Shown here: positions 1 to 9,290 of the stretch, one piece after another | How positions within the stretch are numbered: position 1 is the stretch's first letter | Layout of the letters: the number at the start of each line of letters is the position of its first letter | NCBI GenBank assembly: GCA_963785735.1 | Contig: CAWAWJ010000001.1 | Location: 1,612,001 to 1,676,000 of the forward strand | Reading direction: 5' to 3' | Origin: REEB95 sp963785735 | GTDB taxonomy: Bacteria; Pseudomonadota; Alphaproteobacteria; ATCC43930; CGMCC-115725 | Length of the DNA stretch: 64,000 bases | The notes under the pieces: model-generated | Seen by the model: only the letters and a program-made list of their open reading frames with translations | Database searches by the model: none | What the model was told of the DNA's origin: nothing | Translations under genes and position numbers: made by a program

Positions 1-3000
1 ACCCAGCCGGCGCGATCACCATCGACGCCAATGCCGCCGAAAACGCGCTTGGCGTGGTCGCCGGCTTTGCCGGGTCGGGCACCGGCGCGGTCGCGGGGTC
101 GGGGATCGTCGATGTCCTCGAAGCCGACACGCAGGCCTATCTTGACGGCGGCGTCACCCATGCGGCCAGCCTCGCCGTCGATGCCAGCAATTTCGATGCG
201 ACGGGTGCTGCCACCGGCGCTGTCGCCGGCTCCGGCGTGGGCGCCGGCGCCGCCGCTTTCTATCTGGTTTGGGCCGAAGGCACGACCAACGCCTATATCG
301 GCGATCAAGCCGACCCTGCCGGCCCGGCGACGGTGGTCAACACCACGGGCGCCGTTTCCGTTCAGGCGAACGAAACGGACAAATACGTGACCCTAGCGGT
401 CGCCGGCGCCGGCGCCGGTGCTGCCGGCCTTGCCGGCAACGCCGATGTGGCGCTCGAACAGGACACCGTCAGGTCGGGTATTTACGGAACGCAGATCGGC
501 CAGAATGGCGGCGCGGTTCCGAGCGATGTTTCCGCGACCGCCACCGAAACCATGCAGATCGAGCCGACCGGCGGCTCGATCGGCGGCGGCGGCGCCGTCG
601 GCGTCGGTGCCGCGCTCGATGTCGTTCTGGTGCAATCGATTGTCGGCGCGGAAATGCTCGACGATACAATCAGCGCCGGCACGGTCGAGGTCAGGTCCTC
701 GACCACCAAAACCGTGACAGCGTTCGGCGTCACCGCGGGTGTCGGCGGCGCCGTCGGCATCAGCGGCGCGATCTCGATTATCGAATTGGGCTCGGGCACG
801 CTGGCGGATTCGGCAAGCGGCGATCCGTCGTCGGAATATAGCAAAACGCTGTCGTCGGTCGATACTTTCAGCAGTCAATCCTTCGCTTCGAACGATTCGA
901 GCATCTCCAGCGGCAATCAAAACAGCATCGACAGCCAGGCGTCGGTAAACACGTCCAACGCGGTGAGCAACGGCAAGATCGACGGCACCACCGCCCAGAT
1001 CCTCGGCGGCACCGTCGCCGCCTCGACATCGCTGACGGTGACCGCGACCGATACGACCTCGACGCAAGCGATCATCGGCGCCATTGGCGGCGGCATCGTC
1101 GGCGTCGGCGCCGCGGTCGGCTTCACACGGCTTGACGACACGGTCGGCGCAATGGTCAACGCGACGGTTTTGTCGCCCTCGATCACCATCAGCGCCCTCG
1201 TCCAGGACGGCAGCAGCGGTCATGCCGCCGAGATTGACGCTTACGACGGCGCCGCCGGCCTGGTTGGAATCGGCGCGTCGATCGCCGATACGCAGATCAA
1301 CAACAACGTTACAGCCAGCCTCGGCGGTTCGGTTCTCGGCAACGGCAATGGCACCGCCAGCGTCAGCGCCGCGGATACGACGACGATGCTGGCGAATGCC
1401 GGCGATCCCTGCGCCGAGGCCGGCGGCAGCTGCGATGCGCCCGGCAACGTGACGATCGGCGTGTTCGTCGGCGGCGCCTCGGTTGCCAATAGCAACCGGA
1501 CGAGCAACGTCACCGCGCAGATCGATAACAGCGCGACGGTCCAGAATTTCAACACGATCAATGTCACCGCCGCGACCTCGGGCACAATCGCCGCGACGGC
1601 GATCGCCGCGGGCGGCGGCATCGGCGCCGCGGTCGAGGGCACCGACGCTGGCGCCTACGATTCCGCCGCGGTCAATGCCACGGTCGGCACCAACGCGGAA
1701 ATCAATGCGGGTGGCGTGACCCTCAGCGCGACCGACACACCGCAAACCTACGCGAAGGGGGTCGGCCTCGCACTCGGCGGCTTGTCGATCGGCGCGTCGG
1801 TCGCGATCGCGCAAGCGTCGCCGACGATCACCGCCAGCGTCGGCGATGGCACGTATTTCGATGCCGGCTCGGGTCCGCTCTCGGTTCTCGCAACCGGCGT
1901 GACACCCGGAAACGGGACGACCCCAACCGCCTACGCGCAAGCGATCGCCGCGACCGGTGGCGTCCTCGCGGGCATCAATGCCACCGTCGCCACCGCGACG
2001 GACAACGCAACGGTCACCGCTTCGATTGGCAACAACGTGACGCTGCCCAACGGCACGGTGACCGTTGCGGCGACCAACAGCGACCTGCAGAGCTCAGATG
2101 CGACCGGCCTGGCTTTCGGCTTTGTTGCAATCGGCGCCGACGTCTCGACGGCCAATGCAACCACCAACGTTTCCGCCAGCCTCGGCACCGGCATCATGAC
2201 GCTGCTCGTCTCCAGCAACGGGATGATGGTGCCGCGTACCGGCGATCTGACCGTAACGGCCAACGGCACGGACAACGATCAGCCAGAGGCAATCGCGGGC
2301 AGCGGCGGCGCTGTCGCCGGTCAAGCGGCGATCGCCAAGGATACCGATCAGTCGACCACGTTGGTCTCGATCGGCGCGAATTCGGCGATCGCCGCCGGCG
2401 CTATCACGCTGACCGCGGAACATACCGCCTACTACGCGCCCTATGTCGACGCCATCCAGGCCGCCCTCGCGGGCGCCAGCGGCTCGTTCGCCAATTCGAT
2501 GATCAATTCCACCACCAGCGTCACTATCGCGGCGGGCGCCGGTCTCTACGGGTCGAGCGCAGTCGTGACCGCCGATAATATTGAGCGCAATTCGCCCGGC
2601 GCCAATTCGTTGAACGCTATTGGCGGTTCCGGCGGCATCGTCAGCCTCAATGCCGTCGAAAGCGACATTGCCGCGCTCGAAAGCGCCACGGTTACCATCG
2701 GCGGCACGCTCGAAGTGGTCGGCAATCCCGCGGCACCCGACGGCAATCTATCCATAAACGTGTACAACGATATCGATAACCTCTCCGACAACTCGACCCT
2801 TTCAGTCGGCGCCGCATTCTCTGGACCCTACGCGTCGTCGCAAGCAACCTTCGTCGAAAGCAATGCCGTCAATCTCCTAGGCACCGCCTTGGTCGCGAGC
2901 ACCGGTTCGCTCGGGATCGGCGTTTACACCACGGACAGCCCAACGACCACGGCCGATGTCACGGTCGTCGGCATTGCCAGCGGCGGCGGCGGCATGTCCG

Positions 3001-6000
3001 ATACCACCGTCCTCGCGACCCAGAACATCGGTATCGCTTCGGGCGCGCAGGTCCTCGCTTATGGCGACATCATCATCGCTGCCGGCCGTAGCGCCGATGG
3101 CTCGATCCAGAACTACGGCTCTCCATCGGCCAGCACGATTGTCGACAATTGGACGGTGATCCCGATCACCGCCACCCTCGTCGGGGATGCGACCTCGGTC
3201 AGCAACAATACGCTGACCATCGGCGCCAACGCCGTCGTTGCCAGCGCGCTCGACGTCTCTCTCATCTCCAATCAGGGCAATGCAACCGCCAGCGGCAGCG
3301 CCATCGGCAATAATCCCTATACCGCCGTGTTCGGCGCATCGCAAAACGCCGGCACCTCGTCCACCACCGGCTCGGGATTGATGGTCATCAACGGCAAAGT
3401 GATCGCCGGCGTCGATAACAACGAGAGCGTATTCGTATCTGCTGACGGCACCACCGTGACGACAGGCTCGGGCGCCGCGACTCTCAATCTGCCGTTTTTG
3501 GACGACGTGGTGGCGACGATCGGTGCGCAAAACCTCAACGGCCAATTCCAGACCGGCCTTGCGACACTCAATGCCGAGCTCGCGAACGCGAATTGCTCGT
3601 TGGATCCGACCGTCTGTCAGGCGCTCACGGCGCAAATTTCGCTCGTCAACAGCATTGTCGGCGACATTCCGGCCGGCAATACCCCGAGCGTCACCGTCAA
3701 CAACATTTTCGCCGCCGGCGGCGATATCTCGCTCGATGCTCAGACGCTCCGCGGTACCGGCCATCTGACCGCTTACGGCGTGCCGACGGTCGTCATTCAA
3801 AACCCGTCGGCCGACTATCTGCTCGTCAATAGCATCACGCTCCCATCGGTCGGAACGGGACAAATCTGGTTCACCGGTCCTGCGGCCGTCGCCTTGTCGA
3901 TACCCGATGCCACGAGCGGGCACGCGACGTCGACCGGCGACGGACTGACCTTCGATCAATACACGCTCGCGCTTTCAACCTTTTTCGCCTCGGGCGCCCC
4001 GAGCATCCCAACGATCGACATCGCCAATACCCTCGACATCAATGCCCCGGGCGTGAGCCCGTCGGTGAGCCCGCCGGGGCTCTTCGTGCTCAACGCGATA
4101 AGCAACCTTGCCGGCAACACGACGATCCTCAACCAATCCGGCGACATCGATATCTTTGCCGAGATTTCTTCAAAGCAGATCACCCTTGTCGCGCCCAACG
4201 GCTCGCTCTTCGTCGACGATCCAACGTCCTCCTTCTTTTTCGGTCCCGCGCCGGAATCGGAGTGGTCGGCGATTGACGCTACTCTGCCGCTCGATCCAGC
4301 CACGCAGCAGGTGGACCCAAACACGGTGATGGATTATGCCGTCAGCGCGCTTGCCAACGCCGACCCGACGGCGTCATCGATTTTGAGTAATTCTCCGGCC
4401 TATGCGCAGAGCGGCGTGCTGACCGAGATGCTGATCAATGCCGGTTTCGCGACGCCAACGGACAGTACCGGCGCCCTCTGGTCGGCAACGGTCACGTCAC
4501 TGACCGGCAATCCGCAGTGGGCGAACGGGGGGCCCACCGGTTTTCTTTATCAACTACCCAAGTATGCGAATTCGTGGGTATTCAATGGCATTCTCGGCAA
4601 CAATTCGATCATCAGCACAATTTACGATGCCACCAGCACCACGGGCACCTCAGGCGGAACCGGCTATAACCCAGGCGCGATCGCAGGTTCGTTTTACATT
4701 TATTACGGTCCGGGCCCCCAGGTCCCCGGCGGTTCCAACAACAATACCCTCGAGTATCAGAAGTTTCCGCTCGTCAATTATTACCAGACCAATATCACCG
4801 CCCCACAAACGAGCGGCGATTTCTCAGGCGCGCAGAACAGCGTCGTGCTCGCCGGCGGCTCGATCGGCGTGTTCGCCAAATACATCGATATCGATGCCTC
4901 GATCACCGCGGGGCACTATGACAATTGGTCGGTGACGATTCCCAACTCGCAAAGCATTACCGCCCAGATCGTGGCGGCCAATAACGGCAGTCAGCAATAT
5001 ACGCCTCTGACCGGCATCCAAGCCGTTAATACGGGCGACCAGACGATCCAGGCGGACTGGGACAACGTGAGCCGGCAGATCGTGCTCTACAACGTCAATG
5101 CCAGCGGCGGCGGCAGCGTCACGATGTTCGGCGGCATCATCGACACCAACGGTGTGGGCTCGATCACGGTCAATAACGGCTTCGGCCAGGTCTCCGTGAA
5201 CAATCAGACCAGCTTTCCGGTCGTCGTCAGGAACATAAACGCCGGCGCGAGCGAGCAGGGCGTGGTGGAAATCACCGACACCCTGAAGCCGAAAACCGCG
5301 CAAGGTCTCTATTCGACGATCTGGTACGTCGATTCGCCGGGCTCCGACATCCAGATGTTCGACAACAGCAATGGCGCCTATACGCTGGCAACGGCGCACC
5401 CTGACGGCACGATCGGCAATCTGAACGTCACGGGCGATAGCAGCGTCGCTACCGTCCAATACACGCCGGAGGCGGGCACGCGGTTTCAATGGACCGATAC
5501 CTATCAGATCGTGCAGTCGACGACCAACTTAACGAACTACGGCGAACCGGGCGGGGCTGGGCCCGCGCAAGCTTGGCAAGACAATTCTCTTGTATCGGTT
5601 GGCGGTTGGCAATTTGACCAGAGTGCCAGCACCCTGCCGGGTGAGAAATACAGCCGGACCGAAACCGTCACCACCGGCAACACGAACAGTTCAGGCAACT
5701 TCTTCATGCAGTCGGCAAACGCGAGCGTGACCGTCATAAAGGCGTACGTACAATTCAACGCCGACACCAACATCGGCGCCGGCGTGGCCTGCAAAGACGC
5801 CAGCGGGAGTTGCGGTTATTCAGTGACGAGCGGTAACTGGACCGAGATCTACCCGACCGCGATTACACTCAATATCGTCAACAGCGTCGAGGCGGATCTG
5901 CCGTTCCAGGTCAAGTTCACCGGCAATACCACGGGCTCGATCAACGTCAATTCGGTCGGCAACATCGTGGTGTCGGGCAGCGTCTTCAATCCGACCGGCA

Positions 6001-9000
6001 CGGTCACGCTCGGCGCCACCGGGCAGGGCAGCACGTTGACGATGACCTCGACCGGCAGCGTCACCGCCAACACCTATCAACTCAACGCTCCCGGCGGCGT
6101 CGGCACGGCAAATCAGCCATTCCACGTCATCCCGGGCACGGTACCGAGTACCGCCAATGTCGACACCGGCAATGTGACGGTGCCGCCGGCGACGCCCGAT
6201 CCGTTCTACGCGGACAGCAACGGCGATATCTTTGTCACATCGGATGCCGGATTGATCCTCGGCGCGGTGACGTCGACCGGCGGCAATGTCTCGCTGACCG
6301 CCGTGGGGAATATCACCGCCGCCAATCCGAACGCGACATCGGTTCAAGGCACGCTCATTGTTCTGGACTCGACCGGCGGCTCGATCGGCAACAACAACGG
6401 TACCGTGGAACTCATCGTCGGCGGCCAGAATGTGAGCGCTTCGGGCGCCGGGAATGTGGCGCTCTCAGGCGCCGGCGGCAACCTGCCGATCGGCTCGGTC
6501 TTCTCGCTCGGCGGCAACGTCGTTCTCACGGCGCCAAACGGTCAGGTTCTCGCCGCTTCGCCCACCACTGCGCAGATCCAAGCCCTGAATGCCCAAGCCA
6601 TCCAGACGGCGACCCAGCTCGGCATCGTTGACAACGGCAATGGCACCTCGACGGCGATGCAAAACGCGATCGCCAGCTACAATCGCGAGGTCAATGCCAA
6701 CTATTTGCTCTATTGGCAGATCCAGCAATATGCCGTGCAAAGCGGCGGCTCTTTTAGCCTCGGCGGCCATGAGGAACTCTTCCGCAGCCGCGCGGCATCG
6801 ATCCTCGGTATCGCCAACGCCTCGACTTTGACGACCGCGCAGATCGATCAGGCGATCCAAGGTGTCTACAATTCGACGGTCACCTTCCTCGATACGGTGC
6901 CGGGGCTTTCCACGGCGGCGCTGCAGACCCCGGTAAGCAACTTCTCCTACAATCTCGCCACGCTCGACACGAGCAACCCCAACGCCGTATCGATCGTCAA
7001 TCCGGCCGGCAATCCGAATGCCGGCACGCTCTATACCGATCTGACTTACGGTACCGTGTGGGAACCGAGCCAATTCACCGTATCGCCGAATGCGGCTCAG
7101 CCCAATAACGGCCAGCCCTCGGTCAGCGCGCCGAATGGCAACATCAATATCACGGGTTCCTCCACCACGCCGACGAGCAGCTTGCTCGGCCCGGTCGTTT
7201 TCGATGTGACCATCACCGGCGATCCCGCCAACTGCCAGATCGGCGAGGCCTGCGCCGTGATCACCTTGCCGGCACGGTCGCCGGCCTCGAGCGCATCGTT
7301 CCCTTACACCGTCGCCGACATCGAGGGCTGGCTGCAGAACATGCCGCAAGGCGCCGCGCTCCAGGTCGATTCGACGCAAGGCGCGACCACGCAATACACG
7401 CTTACCCCGGCGAGCACGCTCAGCGTCAACTCGCCCAATCCCACGGTCGTCAACACCCCGGGCGACTATGTCATCCGCGGCAATGCCAACGTGGAGCTCG
7501 CCAATATCAATGTCGGCGGCACGTTGTTCGTCTATGCAGAGGGCAATGTGGTCGATGCCGCCGGCGCCGGGCAGTCGGCGGGTACGGCGGGAGGCCTCTC
7601 GATCCAGGCCGGTAACAATATCGGCGACGGACCGAGCGACCCGCTGCTGTTCACGACCAACTACATCACTAATCTGATCGCGGGCGCGAACATCAACATC
7701 CAGCAGACGCCCGCTAGCAGCAGCCCGACCAATCTCTATGTCGGCAACGTCACAACGGGCGGCACCGCCAATATCACCGCGCCGAACGGCAATATCTTCA
7801 CTTGGCCTGATCCGACGACGAACACCTCGAACTTCACCGGCTTGGTCAATCTCATCACGCCGAATGGCAATGCCGGAACGCCGGGCAACCCCTTTGAGGT
7901 CACCGAGACCAACGGCCAGCTGGGTATTTTCGCCAGCGGCAATGCGACCGTCGACAGCCCGACGGCCAATCTCGTTCTCGGTGCTTCGACGATCGCCGGC
8001 ACGTTGAGCGCGACGGCCGATCAGGGAAGTATCGCGAGCTCGGGCCTCGTCTCGGTCGCCCAAGCGGCCGTATTCACCGCCAGCACGGGTATCGGCACGG
8101 CCAACAGCCCCTTGCAAACCGATTTGCCCGAATACACCGCCACGACCAATACCGGCGATGTCGATCTATCGACCGCCCATAATTCCCACGCCGACCTCGT
8201 CTCGACGAATACCGGCTCGATCGATCTCACCTCGGGCGGAACGCTGACCGGCGACACGCTGCTGGCCAGACAAGGCGCCGCCACGGTCAGCGCCGCGGGC
8301 AATGTGACCTTGGGCGATGTCCAGGCGATCCAGGGCGGGATTTCGACCCCTGGTAGCGCCACGGTCGATAATTTCACGATGACGCCGGTCAATGCACAGA
8401 CGGGGCTGAACATCTTCACGGCGAATGTCGGCTCGCTGGTTAGCACCATCACCATGCAGGATACGAGCGCGCCGCTGCGGCTGGTGGTCACCGGTTATCT
8501 GCCGGGGACGGAAACCAACTCGGCGAATCTCAATCTCAACGGTCTGGGCGTCATGGAGTTCACCGCGCTCGATGCAGCCGGGCCGAGCACGGTCACCACC
8601 TCTTCGAACAACCTGCGCGTCGATAGCAGCCGGGTGACCGATCAGATCGCTTATCACACGGCGACGACGAACGTCCTTGAGAACAATATCAGCCCGCGGC
8701 TGCAAAGCGGATACGACCTGCAGTACTATGTGCCAACTTTCAACATGTCGCTGGACATGGACAACAAATACAACGTCGGTTCGATGCCGCCGATCTACTC
8801 GCGGAACGATATTTCCTACGCGACTTTCGATGCCGCAGCAGGCGGCGCGGGGAACCAGGATTCAAGCCGCTGGAACTACAATCCAACCGAGACCCTGCAG
8901 CGGAGCGTCGAGACGCAAAACTTCGCGCAAACCGTTCAGAACGACCTGCCGCCGGCAATCCCGAATGCCGTGCTCTCAGACGGGCTCGCGGTTAATCTGG

Positions 9001-9095
9001 GCGACAATACTGGCCCGTTCCCGATCATCAACCTCGGATTTCCGAACTTCTTCCAGGATGATGGATCGAGCTCGCAGGGCTCGACACCCCCCTGA
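1..9095 (+). CDS. Giant two-partner-secretion exoprotein (TpsA, LktA/filamentous-haemagglutinin-like adhesin), 5'-truncated by window edge
   Basis: The reading frame is already open at base 3 and runs to TGA at 9093-9095, so at least 3,030 residues are present and the signal peptide and TPS secretion domain lie upstream of the window. The protein is very rich in Gly, Ala, Thr, Asn, Ser and Val and almost free of Cys. The first ~750 visible residues contain at least eight blocks of about 60-90 residues. Each has a Gly-rich hydrophobic core such as GGIVGVGAAV, GLVGIGASI, GGLSIGASV or GFVAIGADV, followed by a strand ending in a V-x-A-S-(L/V/I) type motif; this is the look of LktA-family filamentous adhesins and other beta-helical exoproteins. 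The later part has further beta-rich G-N-I/G-S-I repeats. No RTX nonapeptides are visible at the C-terminus. The TpsB gene follows 195 bases downstream, which supports two-partner secretion to the cell surface. A role in adhesion or contact is inferred from family, not shown. Confidence 0.8.
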   Translation, partial: PAGAITIDANAAENALGVVAGFAGSGTGAVAGSGIVDVLEADTQAYLDGGVTHAASLAVDASNFDATGAATGAVAGSGVGAGAAAFYLVWAEGTTNAYIGDQADPAGPATVVNTTGAVSVQANETDKYVTLAVAGAGAGAAGLAGNADVALEQDTVRSGIYGTQIGQNGGAVPSDVSATATETMQIEPTGGSIGGGGAVGVGAALDVVLVQSIVGAEMLDDTISAGTVEVRSSTTKTVTAFGVTAGVGGAVGISGAISIIELGSGTLADSASGDPSSEYSKTLSSVDTFSSQSFASNDSSISSGNQNSIDSQASVNTSNAVSNGKIDGTTAQILGGTVAASTSLTVTATDTTSTQAIIGAIGGGIVGVGAAVGFTRLDDTVGAMVNATVLSPSITISALVQDGSSGHAAEIDAYDGAAGLVGIGASIADTQINNNVTASLGGSVLGNGNGTASVSAADTTTMLANAGDPCAEAGGSCDAPGNVTIGVFVGGASVANSNRTSNVTAQIDNSATVQNFNTINVTAATSGTIAATAIAAGGGIGAAVEGTDAGAYDSAAVNATVGTNAEINAGGVTLSATDTPQTYAKGVGLALGGLSIGASVAIAQASPTITASVGDGTYFDAGSGPLSVLATGVTPGNGTTPTAYAQAIAATGGVLAGINATVATATDNATVTASIGNNVTLPNGTVTVAATNSDLQSSDATGLAFGFVAIGADVSTANATTNVSASLGTGIMTLLVSSNGMMVPRTGDLTVTANGTDNDQPEAIAGSGGAVAGQAAIAKDTDQSTTLVSIGANSAIAAGAITLTAEHTAYYAPYVDAIQAALAGASGSFANSMINSTTSVTIAAGAGLYGSSAVVTADNIERNSPGANSLNAIGGSGGIVSLNAVESDIAALESATVTIGGTLEVVGNPAAPDGNLSINVYNDIDNLSDNSTLSVGAAFSGPYASSQATFVESNAVNLLGTALVASTGSLGIGVYTTDSPTTTADVTVVGIASGGGGMSDTTVLATQNIGIASGAQVLAYGDIIIAAGRSADGSIQNYGSPSASTIVDNWTVIPITATLVGDATSVSNNTLTIGANAVVASALDVSLISNQGNATASGSAIGNNPYTAVFGASQNAGTSSTTGSGLMVINGKVIAGVDNNESVFVSADGTTVTTGSGAATLNLPFLDDVVATIGAQNLNGQFQTGLATLNAELANANCSLDPTVCQALTAQISLVNSIVGDIPAGNTPSVTVNNIFAAGGDISLDAQTLRGTGHLTAYGVPTVVIQNPSADYLLVNSITLPSVGTGQIWFTGPAAVALSIPDATSGHATSTGDGLTFDQYTLALSTFFASGAPSIPTIDIANTLDINAPGVSPSVSPPGLFVLNAISNLAGNTTILNQSGDIDIFAEISSKQITLVAPNGSLFVDDPTSSFFFGPAPESEWSAIDATLPLDPATQQVDPNTVMDYAVSALANADPTASSILSNSPAYAQSGVLTEMLINAGFATPTDSTGALWSATVTSLTGNPQWANGGPTGFLYQLPKYANSWVFNGILGNNSIISTIYDATSTTGTSGGTGYNPGAIAGSFYIYYGPGPQVPGGSNNNTLEYQKFPLVNYYQTNITAPQTSGDFSGAQNSVVLAGGSIGVFAKYIDIDASITAGHYDNWSVTIPNSQSITAQIVAANNGSQQYTPLTGIQAVNTGDQTIQADWDNVSRQIVLYNVNASGGGSVTMFGGIIDTNGVGSITVNNGFGQVSVNNQTSFPVVVRNINAGASEQGVVEITDTLKPKTAQGLYSTIWYVDSPGSDIQMFDNSNGAYTLATAHPDGTIGNLNVTGDSSVATVQYTPEAGTRFQWTDTYQIVQSTTNLTNYGEPGGAGPAQAWQDNSLVSVGGWQFDQSASTLPGEKYSRTETVTTGNTNSSGNFFMQSANASVTVIKAYVQFNADTNIGAGVACKDASGSCGYSVTSGNWTEIYPTAITLNIVNSVEADLPFQVKFTGNTTGSINVNSVGNIVVSGSVFNPTGTVTLGATGQGSTLTMTSTGSVTANTYQLNAPGGVGTANQPFHVIPGTVPSTANVDTGNVTVPPATPDPFYADSNGDIFVTSDAGLILGAVTSTGGNVSLTAVGNITAANPNATSVQGTLIVLDSTGGSIGNNNGTVELIVGGQNVSASGAGNVALSGAGGNLPIGSVFSLGGNVVLTAPNGQVLAASPTTAQIQALNAQAIQTATQLGIVDNGNGTSTAMQNAIASYNREVNANYLLYWQIQQYAVQSGGSFSLGGHEELFRSRAASILGIANASTLTTAQIDQAIQGVYNSTVTFLDTVPGLSTAALQTPVSNFSYNLATLDTSNPNAVSIVNPAGNPNAGTLYTDLTYGTVWEPSQFTVSPNAAQPNNGQPSVSAPNGNINITGSSTTPTSSLLGPVVFDVTITGDPANCQIGEACAVITLPARSPASSASFPYTVADIEGWLQNMPQGAALQVDSTQGATTQYTLTPASTLSVNSPNPTVVNTPGDYVIRGNANVELANINVGGTLFVYAEGNVVDAAGAGQSAGTAGGLSIQAGNNIGDGPSDPLLFTTNYITNLIAGANINIQQTPASSSPTNLYVGNVTTGGTANITAPNGNIFTWPDPTTNTSNFTGLVNLITPNGNAGTPGNPFEVTETNGQLGIFASGNATVDSPTANLVLGASTIAGTLSATADQGSIASSGLVSVAQAAVFTASTGIGTANSPLQTDLPEYTATTNTGDVDLSTAHNSHADLVSTNTGSIDLTSGGTLTGDTLLARQGAATVSAAGNVTLGDVQAIQGGISTPGSATVDNFTMTPVNAQTGLNIFTANVGSLVSTITMQDTSAPLRLVVTGYLPGTETNSANLNLNGLGVMEFTALDAAGPSTVTTSSNNLRVDSSRVTDQIAYHTATTNVLENNISPRLQSGYDLQYYVPTFNMSLDMDNKYNVGSMPPIYSRNDISYATFDAAAGGAGNQDSSRWNYNPTETLQRSVETQNFAQTVQNDLPPAIPNAVLSDGLAVNLGDNTGPFPIINLGFPNFFQDDGSSSQGSTPP

Positions 9096-9181
9096 CCATA
9101 ACCAGCCTTTCGCGATCTCGGGCAAGGCGCGGCCCTTGATGCGCCGCAAATACCCTAAAACAAGAATTTTGGGATATCGCG

Positions 9182-9260
9182 TTAATACATATTAATCAAC
9201 AAGATGCGTTTAGAAACTGACATTTTACTGTAGCTATATTATTATCTTTTGGTTAACCAA
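9182..9260 (+). promoter_or_regulatory. Candidate promoter and operator of tpsB
   Basis: This AT-rich stretch separates the exoprotein from tpsB. A -35-like CTGACA (9217-9222) and a -10-like TATTAT (9240-9245) are 17 bases apart. Immediately after the -10 is a perfect 12-base palindrome, TTGGTTAACCAA (9249-9260), placed where a start-site operator would sit. Upstream, TTAATACATATTAA (9182-9195) matches 12 of 14 positions of a motif in front of the type I secretion operon (24419-24432). The motifs are directly visible; promoter activity and any regulator are inferred. Confidence 0.45.
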
Positions 9261-9290
9261 TACGACAATACAGGCGAACTCGAGGGGGCG

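Noticed and set aside
393..1940. 515-codon minus-strand frame inside the exoprotein
   Set aside because: Arg/Asp/Gly-rich shadow of the repeat region; no family motif and no ribosome site.
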